Translations under genes and position numbers: made by a program
Notes under the pieces: model-generated
What the model saw: only the letters and a program-made list of their open reading frames with translations
The model's database searches: none
What the model was told of the DNA's origin: nothing
Assembly (NCBI GenBank): GCA_013368325.1
Contig: JAACJK010000219.1
Coordinates: 1,116,001-1,180,000, forward strand
Source of the DNA: Ephemerocybe angulata
Taxonomy: Eukaryota; Basidiomycota; Agaricomycetes; Agaricales; Psathyrellaceae
Direction: 5' to 3'
DNA length: 64,000 bases
Shown here: piece after piece, positions 1 to 10,913 of the stretch
Layout: every line of letters starts with the position of its first letter
Position numbering within the stretch: the stretch's first letter is position 1

Positions 1-42
1 GTGCTGCACCTTGACATAATTTCGTCTAACGAACCTCATCAG

Positions 43-940
43 TGCCAACCACACTTACAACCCTCGCGGTCACCCTCTTCGTACTTCTTGCACTCGACCC
101 TGAGAAGCCCCGGCGCCATTCCAAATACGCAGCCCCCGATACAGGTGTTCTGGTAAATCGAGTCGTTTCCCGTACGCGCGTATGCCAAGCTAACTCCGAG
201 GTCCAAGGGCACCCTTTTCTATAGTATTCTGATGCTCTTGGTATCTCTTCCTTCGACAATCCTGACATACCGGTCCGTAATCGACTCTGTTTGGTCGAAT
301 GCATTCACTAACACAGGGAACGTGCGTGTGTAGTTCCGTCACCACAATCTACAAACTGGGCTGGTTCAACCCCGTGGCCGCTATCCGTGTTCTATTGACT
401 CCCACTGAGAGACGTCAACCATGGATTTTGTACCTGACACCTGGCCTTATGGCCGCTCAGATTCTGCACATCCTAGTCATTGTCCTCTTTTTGGGCCCGG
501 CTAGGAGGTGGCTGTTACCTTCCCTCCGTGGTTCGAACGGTTATGGAGAGATTTCAATCGTGAAGCTGGGTTTCTACACGATTGTTGCCATCGTGGCTAC
601 CGCCATCTTAACGCCCTTGGAAGTGATCACTACCCGTCTTGTGATCCAGAGAAACCATGCATCAGCGGAATTCAACTCTGTTCAGCAAGAGGTGGATGGA
701 GATGGGGAGCCAACCGAAGAGTATGGAGGTGACGAAGAAGTTATTGGGTCAGTCATTTCCCTCCCTTGACCGAATTGTTCTTAATCTCGTTCTTTCGTTC
801 ACAGACTCAGAGAGGAGGGTGATCCTTACCTCGGCTTGGCGGACTGCGCGAAACGAATTATCGACGAGGAGGGGGTGATGACCCTATACCGTGCATGGTG
901 GCTCACCCTGTTCGGTATCTGGGCTAATGCCTTTGTGTAG
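43..940 (+). CDS. mitochondrial carrier family protein, 3' part (5' end outside window)
   Basis: This is the C-terminal part of a mitochondrial carrier (SLC25-type) protein, an inner or outer mitochondrial membrane transporter or a relative. Supporting exons are 43-152, 225-272, 317-747 and 805-940; the joins keep one open frame. Bases 1-42 end in a good branch site and acceptor (ctaac...catcag), so the gene continues upstream. The carrier signature is visible as PLEVITTRL near base 615 (the P-x-D/E-x-x-K/R pattern), followed by the typical repeat end GLADCAKRIIDEEGVMTLYR and a final hydrophobic stretch before the stop at 938-940. Hydrophobic segments also occur near 60-100 and 440-500. The substrate cannot be told from this part. 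The family call is good; the subfamily is unknown, and an Ugo1-like outer-membrane member is possible because the repeats look divergent. Confidence 0.75.
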
Positions 941-2951
941 GCTAAGATGTATCATATGTATGGCTCATTAATCAATACTTCTATGAGCCCCAGCTAATCA
1001 CTGGAACGCATCACAGATTGTAACAACGCCCCATTGCTTATTTATTGGAATACTACTTGCCGACGGCTAGGGCCATCTATAGATTCTCACTATTCAACAT
1101 GGTGGCAAGAGCTCATTACAGCCTACGGCTCGTAAATGGATACGAGATTTGCTGCGACTCCTTCAATTTGGTAAGCCTACGGAGGCGTAGCACTCAAGCT
1201 TTCGTCATTAGCGCCCTCTAACGTATCACAGCATTCTGTACGGTGTTAAATAGGAGGGCTTCTGCCCCCCTTGGATGCGATCTATTCTCTCTCCTGTGCT
1301 ATCCCTTTCGCCGCCGGGACTATCGCTACGGAGATTGCCCCGGCGTTTCTGGGATAGTCTAATCAAAGAAAGAAGTCCACCGAGAAGTCCATCGGAGCGC
1401 CGAGCGATATGCATGCCCTGGTGCAATACTGCCTTTCCAGGCTTTCCTATTTCCAGCCGTTCCAACTCCTATGACTCCTCGTGTTGAGTCTCGAACTCGA
1501 CATTGTGGCCAAATCGCTGTAATGATGACGTTGCCGACATACAGGCCTCCTTATTCTGTGTGCGTTTCCTTTAGCTCTATCCTCCCGAGACTGTGATTGG
1601 CTAAAGGGGCACCGAGTAGGAGTATAGATCGCAGCTTGAGAGTCAAAAAGGAAACTGAACCAGCGGTGTTGTCTGGTGTTGTCCCATGAACCCAATTGTT
1701 AGCATCACAGAACTGTGCAGTATCACATTGAGACCAGTCTTTATTGCATGCGTGCTGAAGGACGGTTGGTAGGTACCATATGTACCTGGGCCGGCGGCGA
1801 ATTTGCCAAAGGGTCCCTTACTTACCGCAGGCAGCTGGGAACGATCTTTATCGGGTTTGAGGGTTTGCCGTATGCACTTCGAAATCGAGGGGCCTGATAC
1901 ACGCTGTCGCTCGGCCATCTCTAGGTTAAGATGGAGCAACCCAGCCCTCTGAATCGCAGACGTCAGCTCCTTTGACAATTTGAAATGCCTTTGCCCAGAG
2001 TTGATGCCGCAATTGCAGTTCATCTCAACTTCGTTTCTTTACGATATCTGGCCTGGGGAAAACTTCAGAGCCCTTGGACGTCATTCCGTCTACCCGCGAG
2101 CCTCCTCCACTGACCCCTCTTTAGTGCGACTGCCTTAAATTGCTACCCCCCACGCCACCGCATCCAACGAGCGGCAGATCCCGCGGCAGGCTACAATGGG
2201 AATTGTATCGCGACTTGAATAGGCAAAACTGCTCCGCTAGGGGTGCTATCCTCCCAACCGCAACTTTGGGAGATAACAAAATATGACCCACCACCGGTTC
2301 CAATTCCCTCTGGATTCCGATCTGGGACCTGACATTGTCATTCTTTCCAGGAGCCGCATTTCATACCGAGCGACAGAAGGGCAACGGAGAAACCCGAAGC
2401 TAACGGGATTAGCGGAGTCAGTTCGTGCCCGTTCGAGGGGCAAATCTCATATGCTACTCTTTTTAGCAACAAGCACCACTCTTCTGGCCAACTTACTTCC
2501 ACCTCCTCAAGGCGACGGTGGGCTCGGACGGGCACCTTCGAAGGCGTTAACACCACCAGATCAGGGACGGTTTGTGGTCACATATGTACTAAAAGCCAAG
2601 TCTTCGAGGGTCAGAAGCAGGGGAATTAGCTTGGGCGCTTGAGCTTAATGGACAGGGCCGACTTCTGGGGCCCGTCCCAAAAGAGAAATCACAGGCTCAA
2701 ATAGAACCAGCTCAACAGGGACATATCTGTCTGTCTTCGCGACATACCCAGGAACCAATTGCGGCAGGACCATTTCGCACGGAGTTCGCAGTCGAGGAAC
2801 TTCTTCGCCCACATCAAGAATCCGATTCATCAATGACACTGTCACGTCGCTCTTTAAAACTCCTTATGAACAAGATCTAAAGGTTTGACCTTACCCCCTC
2901 CCCGACCTTTTCTACCCCAACCCTCACTTTCCTCTCGTATCATTCCCTCCA
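941..2951. other. 2.0 kb stretch with no recognisable gene
   Basis: Only short open frames interrupted by stops occur on both strands, and none gives a familiar domain. One plus-strand patch near 1245-1350 reads as a short hydrophobic peptide (AIPFAAGTIATEIAPAFL) before a stop, which could be a decayed membrane-protein gene. A minus-strand open stretch at 2645-2845 is also unassigned. The end of this stretch should hold the promoter and 5' UTR of the downstream zinc-cluster gene, with pyrimidine-rich sequence just before its start codon. Confidence 0.5.
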
Positions 2952-4518
2952 ATGCCATCCGCAACATCCGACCCCTCTGCCGCGGCGCGGAAGCGCAGAA
3001 GTGACAGTGAAGCCGCAGGTAATCCAGCGACCACCGCAAATCCTTCGTTAGAAGGAGACCATCGCAAGAAGTACCTATCACTGTCGTTTCAACTTGCCGC
3101 CGGCTTCTGACACTGAGTAACAGAAGGCGAAACAGAACCACTCAGTCATGCCTGAACTGCCATACGTCGAAGAGGATGGTCAGTACTAACACACTCTCAT
3201 CTTTTCTTTGGAGCATTATTGACTCTCACTCTCCGTGATTTACAGTGCGATCGCAGACGGCCTGCATGTGCCCGCTGCACCCAACTTGGCTTGGTAGGCC
3301 AATGTGCTTGTGCCCACTCTACGTCTCGTTTACACTCTGTGATTGTAGACTGGGCTATGCGTGTATGAGGTCGATGACCCCAACCAACGCGCTGACGAAG
3401 GCGAAACCGCCAGGCTTATCACTCGAGTGGCCGAGCTCGAAGGTGTCATTCGTGAGGTATGTTCTATTGTGTCCTTCCTTATCTATTTTGGAGCAACGTG
3501 CTCATACCTCGGGTCAACTTCTAATAGATGAAAAACAAACCAAATCCAAGGTGGCTTCAGCCATCCGGAAACCATCCTTCGGATGTCACGCCCGACAAGT
3601 GGGGACATCGCTCCCACCACCACGGCGTATCGAGCGATATGGATTCCATCTCGTATAGTCAATCAAGATCGTGCTCCCCATCGACTTCTACTTCTGATGC
3701 GAGTCAGAGCGACCGCTCACCGTTCCTGCGACCAAGGCACCGCCCGAGTCGGTCTTCTGGGATCATGACAAGCGTCAATGCGTATGCTAACGCTGCCGTT
3801 GACCCTACACCTCAGGGTCATTCTCCCTTTGGTCAATCACCTCAGAGCTCACCGTCTCCCCTCGTGTCGACGCCGGAAGAGTATGCCCGTCCACAGGTGA
3901 CCATCTCGAGTGGTCTCCCTCAGGACTACAACCTCGCTGCGATGCTTCTTTCATATCCGCCACACTTCGCACCTCATGACGAGTACACAGGGATCCCGAA
4001 GGAGTCGATGGATGGCTACCCTCACCTAGTCCAACAGGAGCAAGTGTACTGCGGCTGCGCGGAGGAGAGCTCGACCTACGGCGTCCTCCTGGAGGTATCT
4101 CTTCGGTTGCGGAAAGCAGCGGATATGATGGCGAGAAACTCAAGTCATCAGCATTCGGGGAACTGCTGCCCTCTGTACCGCCAGGTTTCTGATCTTGACC
4201 GCTATCTCTCGTGAGTACTTCTTGATATCTACCTCTCCGCACCCGTTCTAAAAATGTGATAGGAATCTCCTGGGAAATGTAGCACCGCTCGCACCGGTGT
4301 CAGAGAGTAACATTCCCTCTTCATACGGTAATATGAACCAGCCAACGTATGGCCCACCATACCCTAGCCACCATGAGGCCCACCAAATGTCCCCCGTTTC
4401 ACCATCTCTGGTTAGTGGGGTTCAGTCATGGGATATGTCAGGACAACATCGGGCTCCTCCACCCCCACAAATTCGCCCCGAAGAATCCTACACAAGATGG
4501 CACCCGTTAGCGACCTAG
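2952..4518 (+). CDS. Zn2Cys6 (zinc cluster) transcription factor
   Basis: A nuclear DNA-binding regulator of the Gal4-type binuclear zinc cluster family. The first exon encodes a basic tail ending DHRKK, then donor gtacct at about 3074 and acceptor at about 3122 restore the frame into RRNRTTQSCLNCHTSKRM. The following exons supply CDRRRPACARC and TGLCVYEVDD, completing the six cysteines of C-x2-C-x6-C-x6-C-x2-C-x6-C across two introns. A leucine-rich segment (ITRVAELEGVIRE) just after the cluster is the expected dimerisation element. The rest, about 330 residues, is serine/proline-rich and probably disordered, with a small cysteine-containing patch (YCGCAEESSTYGVLLEVSLRLRKAADMM). The last exon starts after an intron at about 4218-4261 and ends in a short proline-rich tail. 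No fungal_trans middle domain is seen, so it is shorter than classical Gal4 proteins. Target genes are unknown. Confidence 0.82.
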
Positions 4519-5112
4519 TGGTACCCTTCATTCTACACCCCTTCCCACAGTTACTACCTTATCAGACTGCTCATGGTTCTCATTCTTCATGATCCTTTTT
4601 GTTTGTGGAGCCGTAATGTGCGCCTTGTGTCCCCAGCAGTTGAAACTTGACTGGCGACTCTCTATGATCCTTCTACCCCTGTTTCTACTTGCGTTGTTAT
4701 ACCCGTGCTTGGATAGATATGATATGCTACTCTTAGACAGTGGGCGCTCGCAAAGCTGCAGGCAGTTTCCCTTGTACACTAGACATATACCGCCCCTAAA
4801 TTCTCCTTGTACGATATCATGGAATAGGATCACTCTTTGAAGATGGAAAAGTGCCGCACCGTTTATCTTGACTCCTCTTGAATAGCGCCTACTGTAGGCG
4901 ACCCCAATTGCACTAAGCGCTCGTTGCCGCCGTGCCGGGAGAACGTAGTAGAAGACTGGGGGCTGCATTAGTCAGCTGAGGGTCTATTTTGAACTCCGCT
5001 CCTCTCCGTTCGAGACGTTTCGGGAAATGGGAGTCTGGGACTGATATCAAGCGACACCGACTTTGCGGTGTTTATATCGCACCCGACACGGTCTTGACTG
5101 TGAACACTAACC
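4519..5112. other. intergenic, 594 bp, between two plus-strand genes
   Basis: This holds the 3' end of the zinc-cluster gene and the promoter and 5' UTR of the U2AF small-subunit gene. A 146-codon open frame runs on the minus strand (4528-4968), but it has no recognisable domain and no homologous features, so it is not called as a gene. Confidence 0.5.
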
Positions 5113-6042
5113 ATGGCGTCTCATCTTGTGAGTATCTTTCGCAGTCTTTTCCCGTTTATCAGGGTTTGCTGACTGGTCGCAGGCCAATATCTTTGGAACA
5201 GAACAAGATCGAGTAAATTGTTCGTTTTACTACAAGGTGTGTGACGGCGCTTGCTTTCTTCCGCACCCTCAGTTCTCATTCCTTTCTTCCTCGAAACAGA
5301 TTGGTGCCTGCCGACATGGAGACCGCTGCTCTCGGAAACACATCAAACCGCCCTTCTCGCAAACCATCCTACTGCCAAATGTGTATCACAATCCCGCTCA
5401 CGACCCCGTCTGCAAACTGACTGAAAAAGAATTGCAAGAAGGATTCGACGCGGTGTATGAGGATCTGTATTGCGAGTTGGCAAAGTTTGGGCATCTCTTA
5501 GAGCTTCATGTGCGTGTTCCTCTTTGTTTCAAGTTTGAGGAACGACTGACCGTGGCTCTTGCCCGTGTTGCAGGTTTGTGACAATGTCGGCGACCACTTG
5601 ATAGGAAACGTATACGCCCGGTACGAATGGGAGACGGAGGCTCAGGCTGCGGTTGACAACTGCAACGAGCGGTGGTATGCAGGTACGTCTTTTCTCATTC
5701 TTCCCAAAATGTACGCGCGCCAACTAAAATTCCAAACCAGGCCGCCCTCTCTACGCCGAACTCTCCCCCGTCACAGATTTCCGCGAAGCATGCTGCCGTC
5801 AGAACGAAAACGGTGAATGCAACCGTGGCGGATTCTGCAATTTCATGCATCTGCGCCTCCCGTCGGCCGACCTTGCCAAAGCCCTGCGCCACGGACAGCG
5901 CATCGAGCGCAAGCTCCACCCTCCTAAGACCCAGCACGCCGGAGGATGGGAACCCACCAAACGCGAGGGCGGAAAGGGCCGCAGTGCCAGCCCTCCCAGG
6001 AGAGGCGGACGCGACGGAGAGGACAGGTGGACCAGGAAGTAG
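5113..6042 (+). CDS. U2AF1: U2AF small subunit (U2 snRNP auxiliary factor 35 kDa)
   Basis: Pre-mRNA splicing factor that recognises the AG at 3' splice sites as a heterodimer with the large U2AF subunit. Five exons give about 235 residues: [37 protein letters not shown]..., a U2AF-homology-motif RRM, and a C-terminal part. The first CCCH finger (C-x8-C-x5-C-x3-H) is split by an intron. The RRM/UHM lies between, with [23 protein letters not shown] as the central strands (intron after LLELH). The second finger is the [20 protein letters not shown] segment. The tail is short, basic and glycine/arginine-rich, with a few SP/RS-like pairs rather than a long RS domain, as in many fungi. The start is fixed by the very conserved MASHL followed by a phase-0 intron. 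Family order and length match well. Confidence 0.95.
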
Positions 6043-6429
6043 ATCATCTGTGCTCGATATTGATGTAATGTCTCGCAGTACGGCCCGGCTATGGTCCTGT
6101 CCATTTGCTCTTCTTTGGCGCTACATACCCCTTTTCGCTAGTTCTCACAGAGTTGCGTTCATAGATAGCTTCGATAATTCCATATAGCAACTGTGATTGT
6201 ACCCGACCTAATTTCCTCCCTCAGACTGGGAAGCGAAAGGTCGACCCGAGACGCGAATGGGGTAACGCCTTGAGTACACACCCACTTATCAAGGTCAGAA
6301 GGCCACGGAAGAGGCAGCGTACAATGCGCAATCGCCAACTATCAATGATATACACGAGAACCGTGGTATCTGCCGTATCATGTGTGGTAGGACTTGCGGC
6401 CAATAGTCAATTGAATTGTCGAACCTACT
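6043..6429. other. intergenic, 387 bp, convergent 3' ends
   Basis: Shared downstream region of the U2AF small subunit gene (+) and ALG14 (-). No domain-bearing ORF is visible; it presumably carries both polyadenylation regions. Confidence 0.5.
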
Positions 6430-7568
6430 CTAGACGAGCCAGCCATGATATTCCGCCATCTTTACGTCCTGTAGGAGCTGCGGCCATTGGACAATAAACC
6501 TGCAGAGACACGTTTGTGTGTCAGTAACGGTACTTTGGCCCAGCGGCGTGGTTCGCTTACCTGTCCACGAGAGGCCGAATCAGTTTGCCCGACAACGATA
6601 GCGATTTCACTCGGGCGAAAGATTCTATGTATATGATAACGGGTGAAGGCAGTGCAAAGAACTAGATGTGGGTATGCATGTCAGTCAGCCAATTGGTTCA
6701 CTGTGCTGGCTGTGGCGTCGAGAGACTAGATGCCTCGACACGGGCTTCATGAGCCCGTCGGAGATCCCTCCCTCTCCGACGGATTAACGACGGGTTAGAA
6801 CGCGGCGATAGAGCTCACCTTATTTACATAGACCGCTAGACAGAGCGTCAAGCAAGTACCTGGGCCATTGAGAATGAGAACAGACGTCGCTTCATCTCGG
6901 GTAGGCTTGCTTGGGTTTGTCTTAGGTCGGAAGACAGAAGATAGCGAGACATGATATTGGCACCAGAATAGAGAAACAAGTGCCGTGGCAGGTGTCGTCA
7001 GGAGAGACTGGTGAACCCGACGAGCGCGAGGGATGACCACTATTGTATATGGAAGGACATCCTCGGATTCGGATGTCGAAGACGATCTCTCCGGCACAAA
7101 TGCGGTCGCAGAACTGGGAGATGAGGTCTCCTGAAAAGAGCAACATAAGATGAGAATTCATCGGACACCGATTCGAAGGAGATGTGATCTGATAGTAGGG
7201 AGATACGTACGTGTACCTGGGTCGAGCCGCCGGCGGAGGCTTTGGATTTCTCCAGGGCAATGGCTTTGTTGGCGCTCAGTGTGTCCCCTTCGCTCACGTA
7301 GTAAATCCTTGGCTGATATCTGTGGAAGTCCAGCCCAGATATCATGGCTAGCAGTTCGCTTGTATGTCCACCTGCGGGAAGCTCAGCTGGGTCCAGTGGG
7401 GCCAACCGTATAGAAGTTACCTGAGCCAAGGAAGACAGACAGGCTGCAAGTTGCTTTGTCTCCTTCCTTTGTGATAGCAGATACCCTTTTTGTAGGGCGT
7501 GGTAGTATTGCGTACAGTCGTAACGCAATAGTGGTCACAGAGACCAGAAAGAGAGACAGATAGAACAT
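6430..7568 (-). CDS. ALG14: UDP-GlcNAc transferase subunit ALG14
   Basis: Membrane-anchoring subunit of the ALG13/ALG14 glycosyltransferase, which adds the second GlcNAc to dolichol-PP-GlcNAc on the cytosolic face of the ER. Exons on the minus strand give an N-terminal membrane anchor (FYLSLFLVSVTTIALRLYAI), the family signature VFLGSGGHTSELLAMISGL split by a short intron, and RYQPRIYYVSEGDTLSANK. Then follow the IPRARRVHQSLLTT motif, LILNGPGTCLTLCLAVYV, YIESFARVKSLSLSGKL and the terminal VQWPQL motif, ending just after in WLV. All hallmark blocks are present and in order. The open frame extends upstream to a TTG, but the first ATG (7566-7568) directly precedes the membrane segment and is preferred. 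One intron (about 6685-6820) is longer than the others and holds two hairpins. An intron at about 7100-7215 was placed from frame and splice signals. Confidence 0.93.
6741..6782. repeat. two adjacent inverted repeats inside an ALG14 intron
   Basis: Bases 6741-6746 (cgggct) pair with 6752-6757 across a 5 nt loop. Bases 6755-6764 pair perfectly over 10 bp with 6773-6782 across an 8 nt pyrimidine-rich loop. Both lie in the ~135 bp intron of ALG14, well away from its donor and acceptor. The two stems share a few bases, so only one may form at a time. Confidence 0.7.
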
Positions 7569-8046
7569 CTCTGTGAACACCCATGAGAGTGTGGACTCCA
7601 CCAATGGGACCGAAGGAACTTGCCCATGCCCGAGGTTCAGAGATCTTAGCTTTCCTAAAGAAGATGGAAAGGATGCGATAAGTTTTGTCCTTGGTTCCCA
7701 ATAGTGTCCTAGTACATACTTGCGAATCAGAGAGCACTTTATTGGTAGTTCATTGTTATGGTTCTAAGCAAGAGGCGGCGAGCGGCGTGGCCACTGCCGG
7801 TGCCCAAAATGGAAGCGTGGTGATCGTGTCCTCGTGGTCTTTCCAAGACGCGTCGCGTTCAGTACAGTAACCAGTTAGTACTTGCATCCGACGCCCACAG
7901 GCTTCAATACCTCTCTCGACGGTGGTGAGTACAGACCAGTATATGGAATTTGTGCGGCTGAACATTGCTCGCGACACAGTCCTACGACTCAGATTGAATC
8001 ACTACAACCACCCCTTCGACCACTTGAATAGTATAGGTCTGCGATC
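7569..8046. promoter_or_regulatory. divergent promoter region ALG14 / APC8
   Basis: The 478 bp between the start codons of ALG14 (-) and APC8 (+) must hold both promoters and 5' UTRs. No specific factor site is convincing. Short open frames on both strands here carry no recognisable domain. Confidence 0.6.
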
Positions 8047-10444
8047 ATGACAGAGGATGTGACTGCCGCGATGCTAGTCGACATCCGAAAGGCGGCCAAA
8101 GACTGCTCAGAGCGAGGCCTCATCGTAGCGTCAAAGTGGTGCGTACGTTGCCGCAGCTTCAGCTTCACCTCAAATCGAACAGACGCCCAGGGCCACAGAC
8201 ATGCTACTGTCTGTATCCGCAAATAAGAAGAGAACACTTCATCTATCTATCGAAGCTAGTTCAGCATCGTTATTCTCGACCTCGACCCCTGCAAAGTCTA
8301 CTCGCTCGCCTCCCTCAGGTCCTTCATTCACAGATGCTTCGCCTGTGCCCACTCAACCTATCACCCAACCTACACCCGGACAACCAGCTCCGTCCGCGTT
8401 TGCACAGCTGGTGGACCTGTCGTCTCTCACTCTGACTTCGGAGGAGCAGCGCTTTGAAAACGAACGGACACAGGCGGAACAAGATCTATTTGTCGGTGCC
8501 AAAGCGTGCTTCGATGCGAGGGAGTTCCACAGGGCCATGTACATGCTTCAAGGATGCCAGAGCTCGAAAGCCATATTCTTGAGTTGTTACAGCTTCTTCC
8601 TTGTGCGTTATGCTTGCCTCACACACCTCCATTGGTAACTAACTTATGATATTACAGTCCACCGAAAGGCAAGCGTTGAGCGATTGGCACAAACTTGATG
8701 GTGCGGACATCCTTCAAGAGCCTAGGAGTCATGCTCAGAGCTCACTAGGCAATCGAAATCAACCTGACAAGCCCATAAATACATCCCTGAGTGTCCTTCT
8801 GGAGAAAATCAAGGATACCAAAGACCCATGGCTGTTATTCCTGTGCGTACCTCATTGGACCACCGTTTGATTGCATCCTCATGAACTCTGCAGGAAAGGT
8901 CTATTTCTTCTGCGGCTTTCCAGAAGGGAAGAAGCGATCGAAGCTTGCCTACAATCAATAGCTAAATACCCCTGGAATTGGTCAATATGGCTGCTACTGG
9001 GTAACTGTGTGAACGATGCTGAGCAGGTAGGTCCTTACAGTAACTCTGTACATCTGGTGCATGCTAATTATGCGACTAGCTGTCCTCTCTCATGGTTTTG
9101 ATGCCTATATCCCAGTCACATCCTATCGTACAAATGTTCCTGGTGAAAACTCTGAGTGACCTACAAATAGGGACAGAGAATGAATTGGCGATATGTGATC
9201 GCCTGCTCTCAGAGGAGTATTTTCCACATAGTATGTGGGTGATGAGCATGAGGGCTTCGGTTCTCTACAATATGCACGGTCAGTGGCCCATTTATACTGC
9301 CCAAGAGATACTAATCGTCGCTGTGCGCAGAATACGAGCAAGCCGAGCTCCAGTTTGAAACCATCCTTCGCATCGACCCGTACCGCATGGACGACATTGA
9401 TATCTACTCTAACATTCTCTACGTGCAAGACGACAAGTTGAAGCTATCACGATTAGCTCACAAGTTCCTCGCTATCACCAGAGATAGACCGGAAGTCTGT
9501 CTCCTAGTTGGTAAGCGTTAGTCTACCAAAAATACCGCATTCACTGATGCAGTATGTGAAGGTAATCACTACTCCTTGCGACAGGAACACGAGAAGGCCG
9601 TCAAGTATTTCCGTCGGGCGATTGAACTCGACCGGACATACCTCACAGCATGGACGCTGATGGGACACGAGTATGTTGAGATGAAGAACTCCCATGCCGC
9701 CATCGAGGCGTATCGACGAGCTGTCGGTAAGTAGCCGCTACTTCGAGGACGCATGTGCATCGCTGATCTCTACCCCAGATATCAATCGTAAAGATTACCG
9801 AGCTTGGTATGGATTGGGGCAAGCATACGAGTTACTTAGCATGCACAACTACGCGCTATACTATTATCAACATGCGACAGCATTGAAGTGAGTCCCCGGC
9901 CCCTCGGTGTTGAACTAGGCTGACGATCCTCAGGTCGTACGACGTGCGGTTATGGCAAGCTCAAGGTTCATGCTATGAAGAGCTGGGGCGGTGAGTGTTA
10001 TCTGCTAGATGCTTCGTGAGACATCTTGAACTGTCTCCATAGTCCCCGGGAGGCCATCGAATGCTATAAGCGAGCTCTGATATCATCAGAGTTACACGAG
10101 ACCATGCTTTGCTTGAAATTAGCGCGGTTGCATAGCATGCTCGAGGAGAAAGCAGAGGCAGTGGCATATCACAAACGTGTCGTGGAGTTCTGTCAAGAGA
10201 AGAGTAAGCCCTCAGTACCTTGGGTAGACGTGTGCTGATATCTTCCCCAGACCGCCCGATCCAAGAGTTCGCCAAATCGAGTGTGGAAGTCGCAGAATAC
10301 AATATGAATCTCCAGCATGGCGATCTCCTTCTGGCAAAAGATCTCTTAGAACCAGTGGTGACTGGTAATTCTGAAGAGGTCACGAAGGCAACCGAGCTGA
10401 TGAAGGTGTTGAACGCAAAACTGCGAGAGAAGGGGCTGATATGA
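8047..10444 (+). CDS. CDC23: anaphase-promoting complex subunit 8 (CDC23), TPR protein
   Basis: Scaffold subunit of the anaphase-promoting complex/cyclosome, a nuclear E3 ubiquitin ligase for cyclins and securin. About ten exons encode roughly 600 residues, the usual length for the family. The N-terminus has the APC8 signature [17 protein letters not shown] followed, after a 52 bp intron (8139-8190), by ATDMLLSV. A low-complexity Ser/Pro/Thr linker (about 8280-8400) is followed by an APC8 N-terminal domain and then consecutive TPR motifs: [60 protein letters not shown] and [16 protein letters not shown]. The frame closes with KLREKGLI at the stop (10442-10444). The retrotransposon's target site begins only 32 bp after this stop, so the transposon lies in its 3' UTR or terminator region. 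Confidence 0.92.
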
Positions 10445-10476
10445 TAGGACTTAGGGGTATATAGAAATGACATCAT

Positions 10477-10481
10477 GGGAC
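10477..10481. repeat. target-site duplication, left copy (GGGAC)
   Basis: The five bases GGGAC directly precede the 5' LTR. The same five bases follow the 3' LTR at 20360-20364. Five bp is the size made by Ty3/gypsy integrases, and a perfect pair shows a single integration event with no later exchange of the flanks. Confidence 0.93.
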
Positions 10482-10738
10482 TGTGAGGCACAGCCCCTCC
10501 AGGGCCAGGTTATCTTATCGGTTGATCTTATCATTTCCCTCTTCTGTAGATACTCCTCTTCCTCGTACCCAGTAGCTTAGATAAGAGGTTCTATTAGGTA
10601 TATAAGGTCGATGTATCTACAGTAGATTCCCCAGTTCTTTGGAATCGATAGTACTTCAAACCGTCTATCCTCTTGAGACTCTTCATCTTCTCCTATTCCG
10701 TGTGACCGAGACTAGTGATCCCATCGCTCCTCGTCACA
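10482..10738 (+). repeat. 5' LTR
   Basis: A 257 bp repeat, TGTGAGGC...CGTCACA. Its first 192 bp (10482-10673) are identical to 20104-20295. The remaining ~64 bp differ from the 3' LTR by several substitutions and two one-base length changes. It contains a TATA box at 10599-10606, so transcription should start roughly 25-35 bp beyond. Confidence 0.95.
10599..10606 (+). promoter_or_regulatory. TATA box of the 5' LTR
   Basis: TATATAAG lies about 117 bp into the LTR, correctly oriented for element transcription. The same sequence is present in the 3' LTR at 20221-20228, where it points toward the GLTSCR1-domain gene starting at 20460. Confidence 0.65.
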
Positions 10739-10913
10739 TATTTTGACGTTCTACACTATCATCCCTCTTTCTCTACACTCTTAAACTCTTTTCTCTACTC
10801 GCTCTCGCCGTCATCTGGATCACCCGAGGTCTGATCAACCACGACGTCCGACTACGACGATAGCCACCACCATCAACTTTACCATCAACACCACCATCAA
10901 GACAACTAGCAAG

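Noticed and set aside
4528..4968. 146-codon minus-strand ORF between two plus-strand genes
   Set aside because: No recognisable domain, unusual composition, and position in a 3' UTR/promoter spacer.
7569..7604. TTG start extending ALG14 by 12 codons
   Set aside because: The ATG at 7566-7568 directly precedes the membrane anchor as in the family; a TTG start is unlikely in a fungus.
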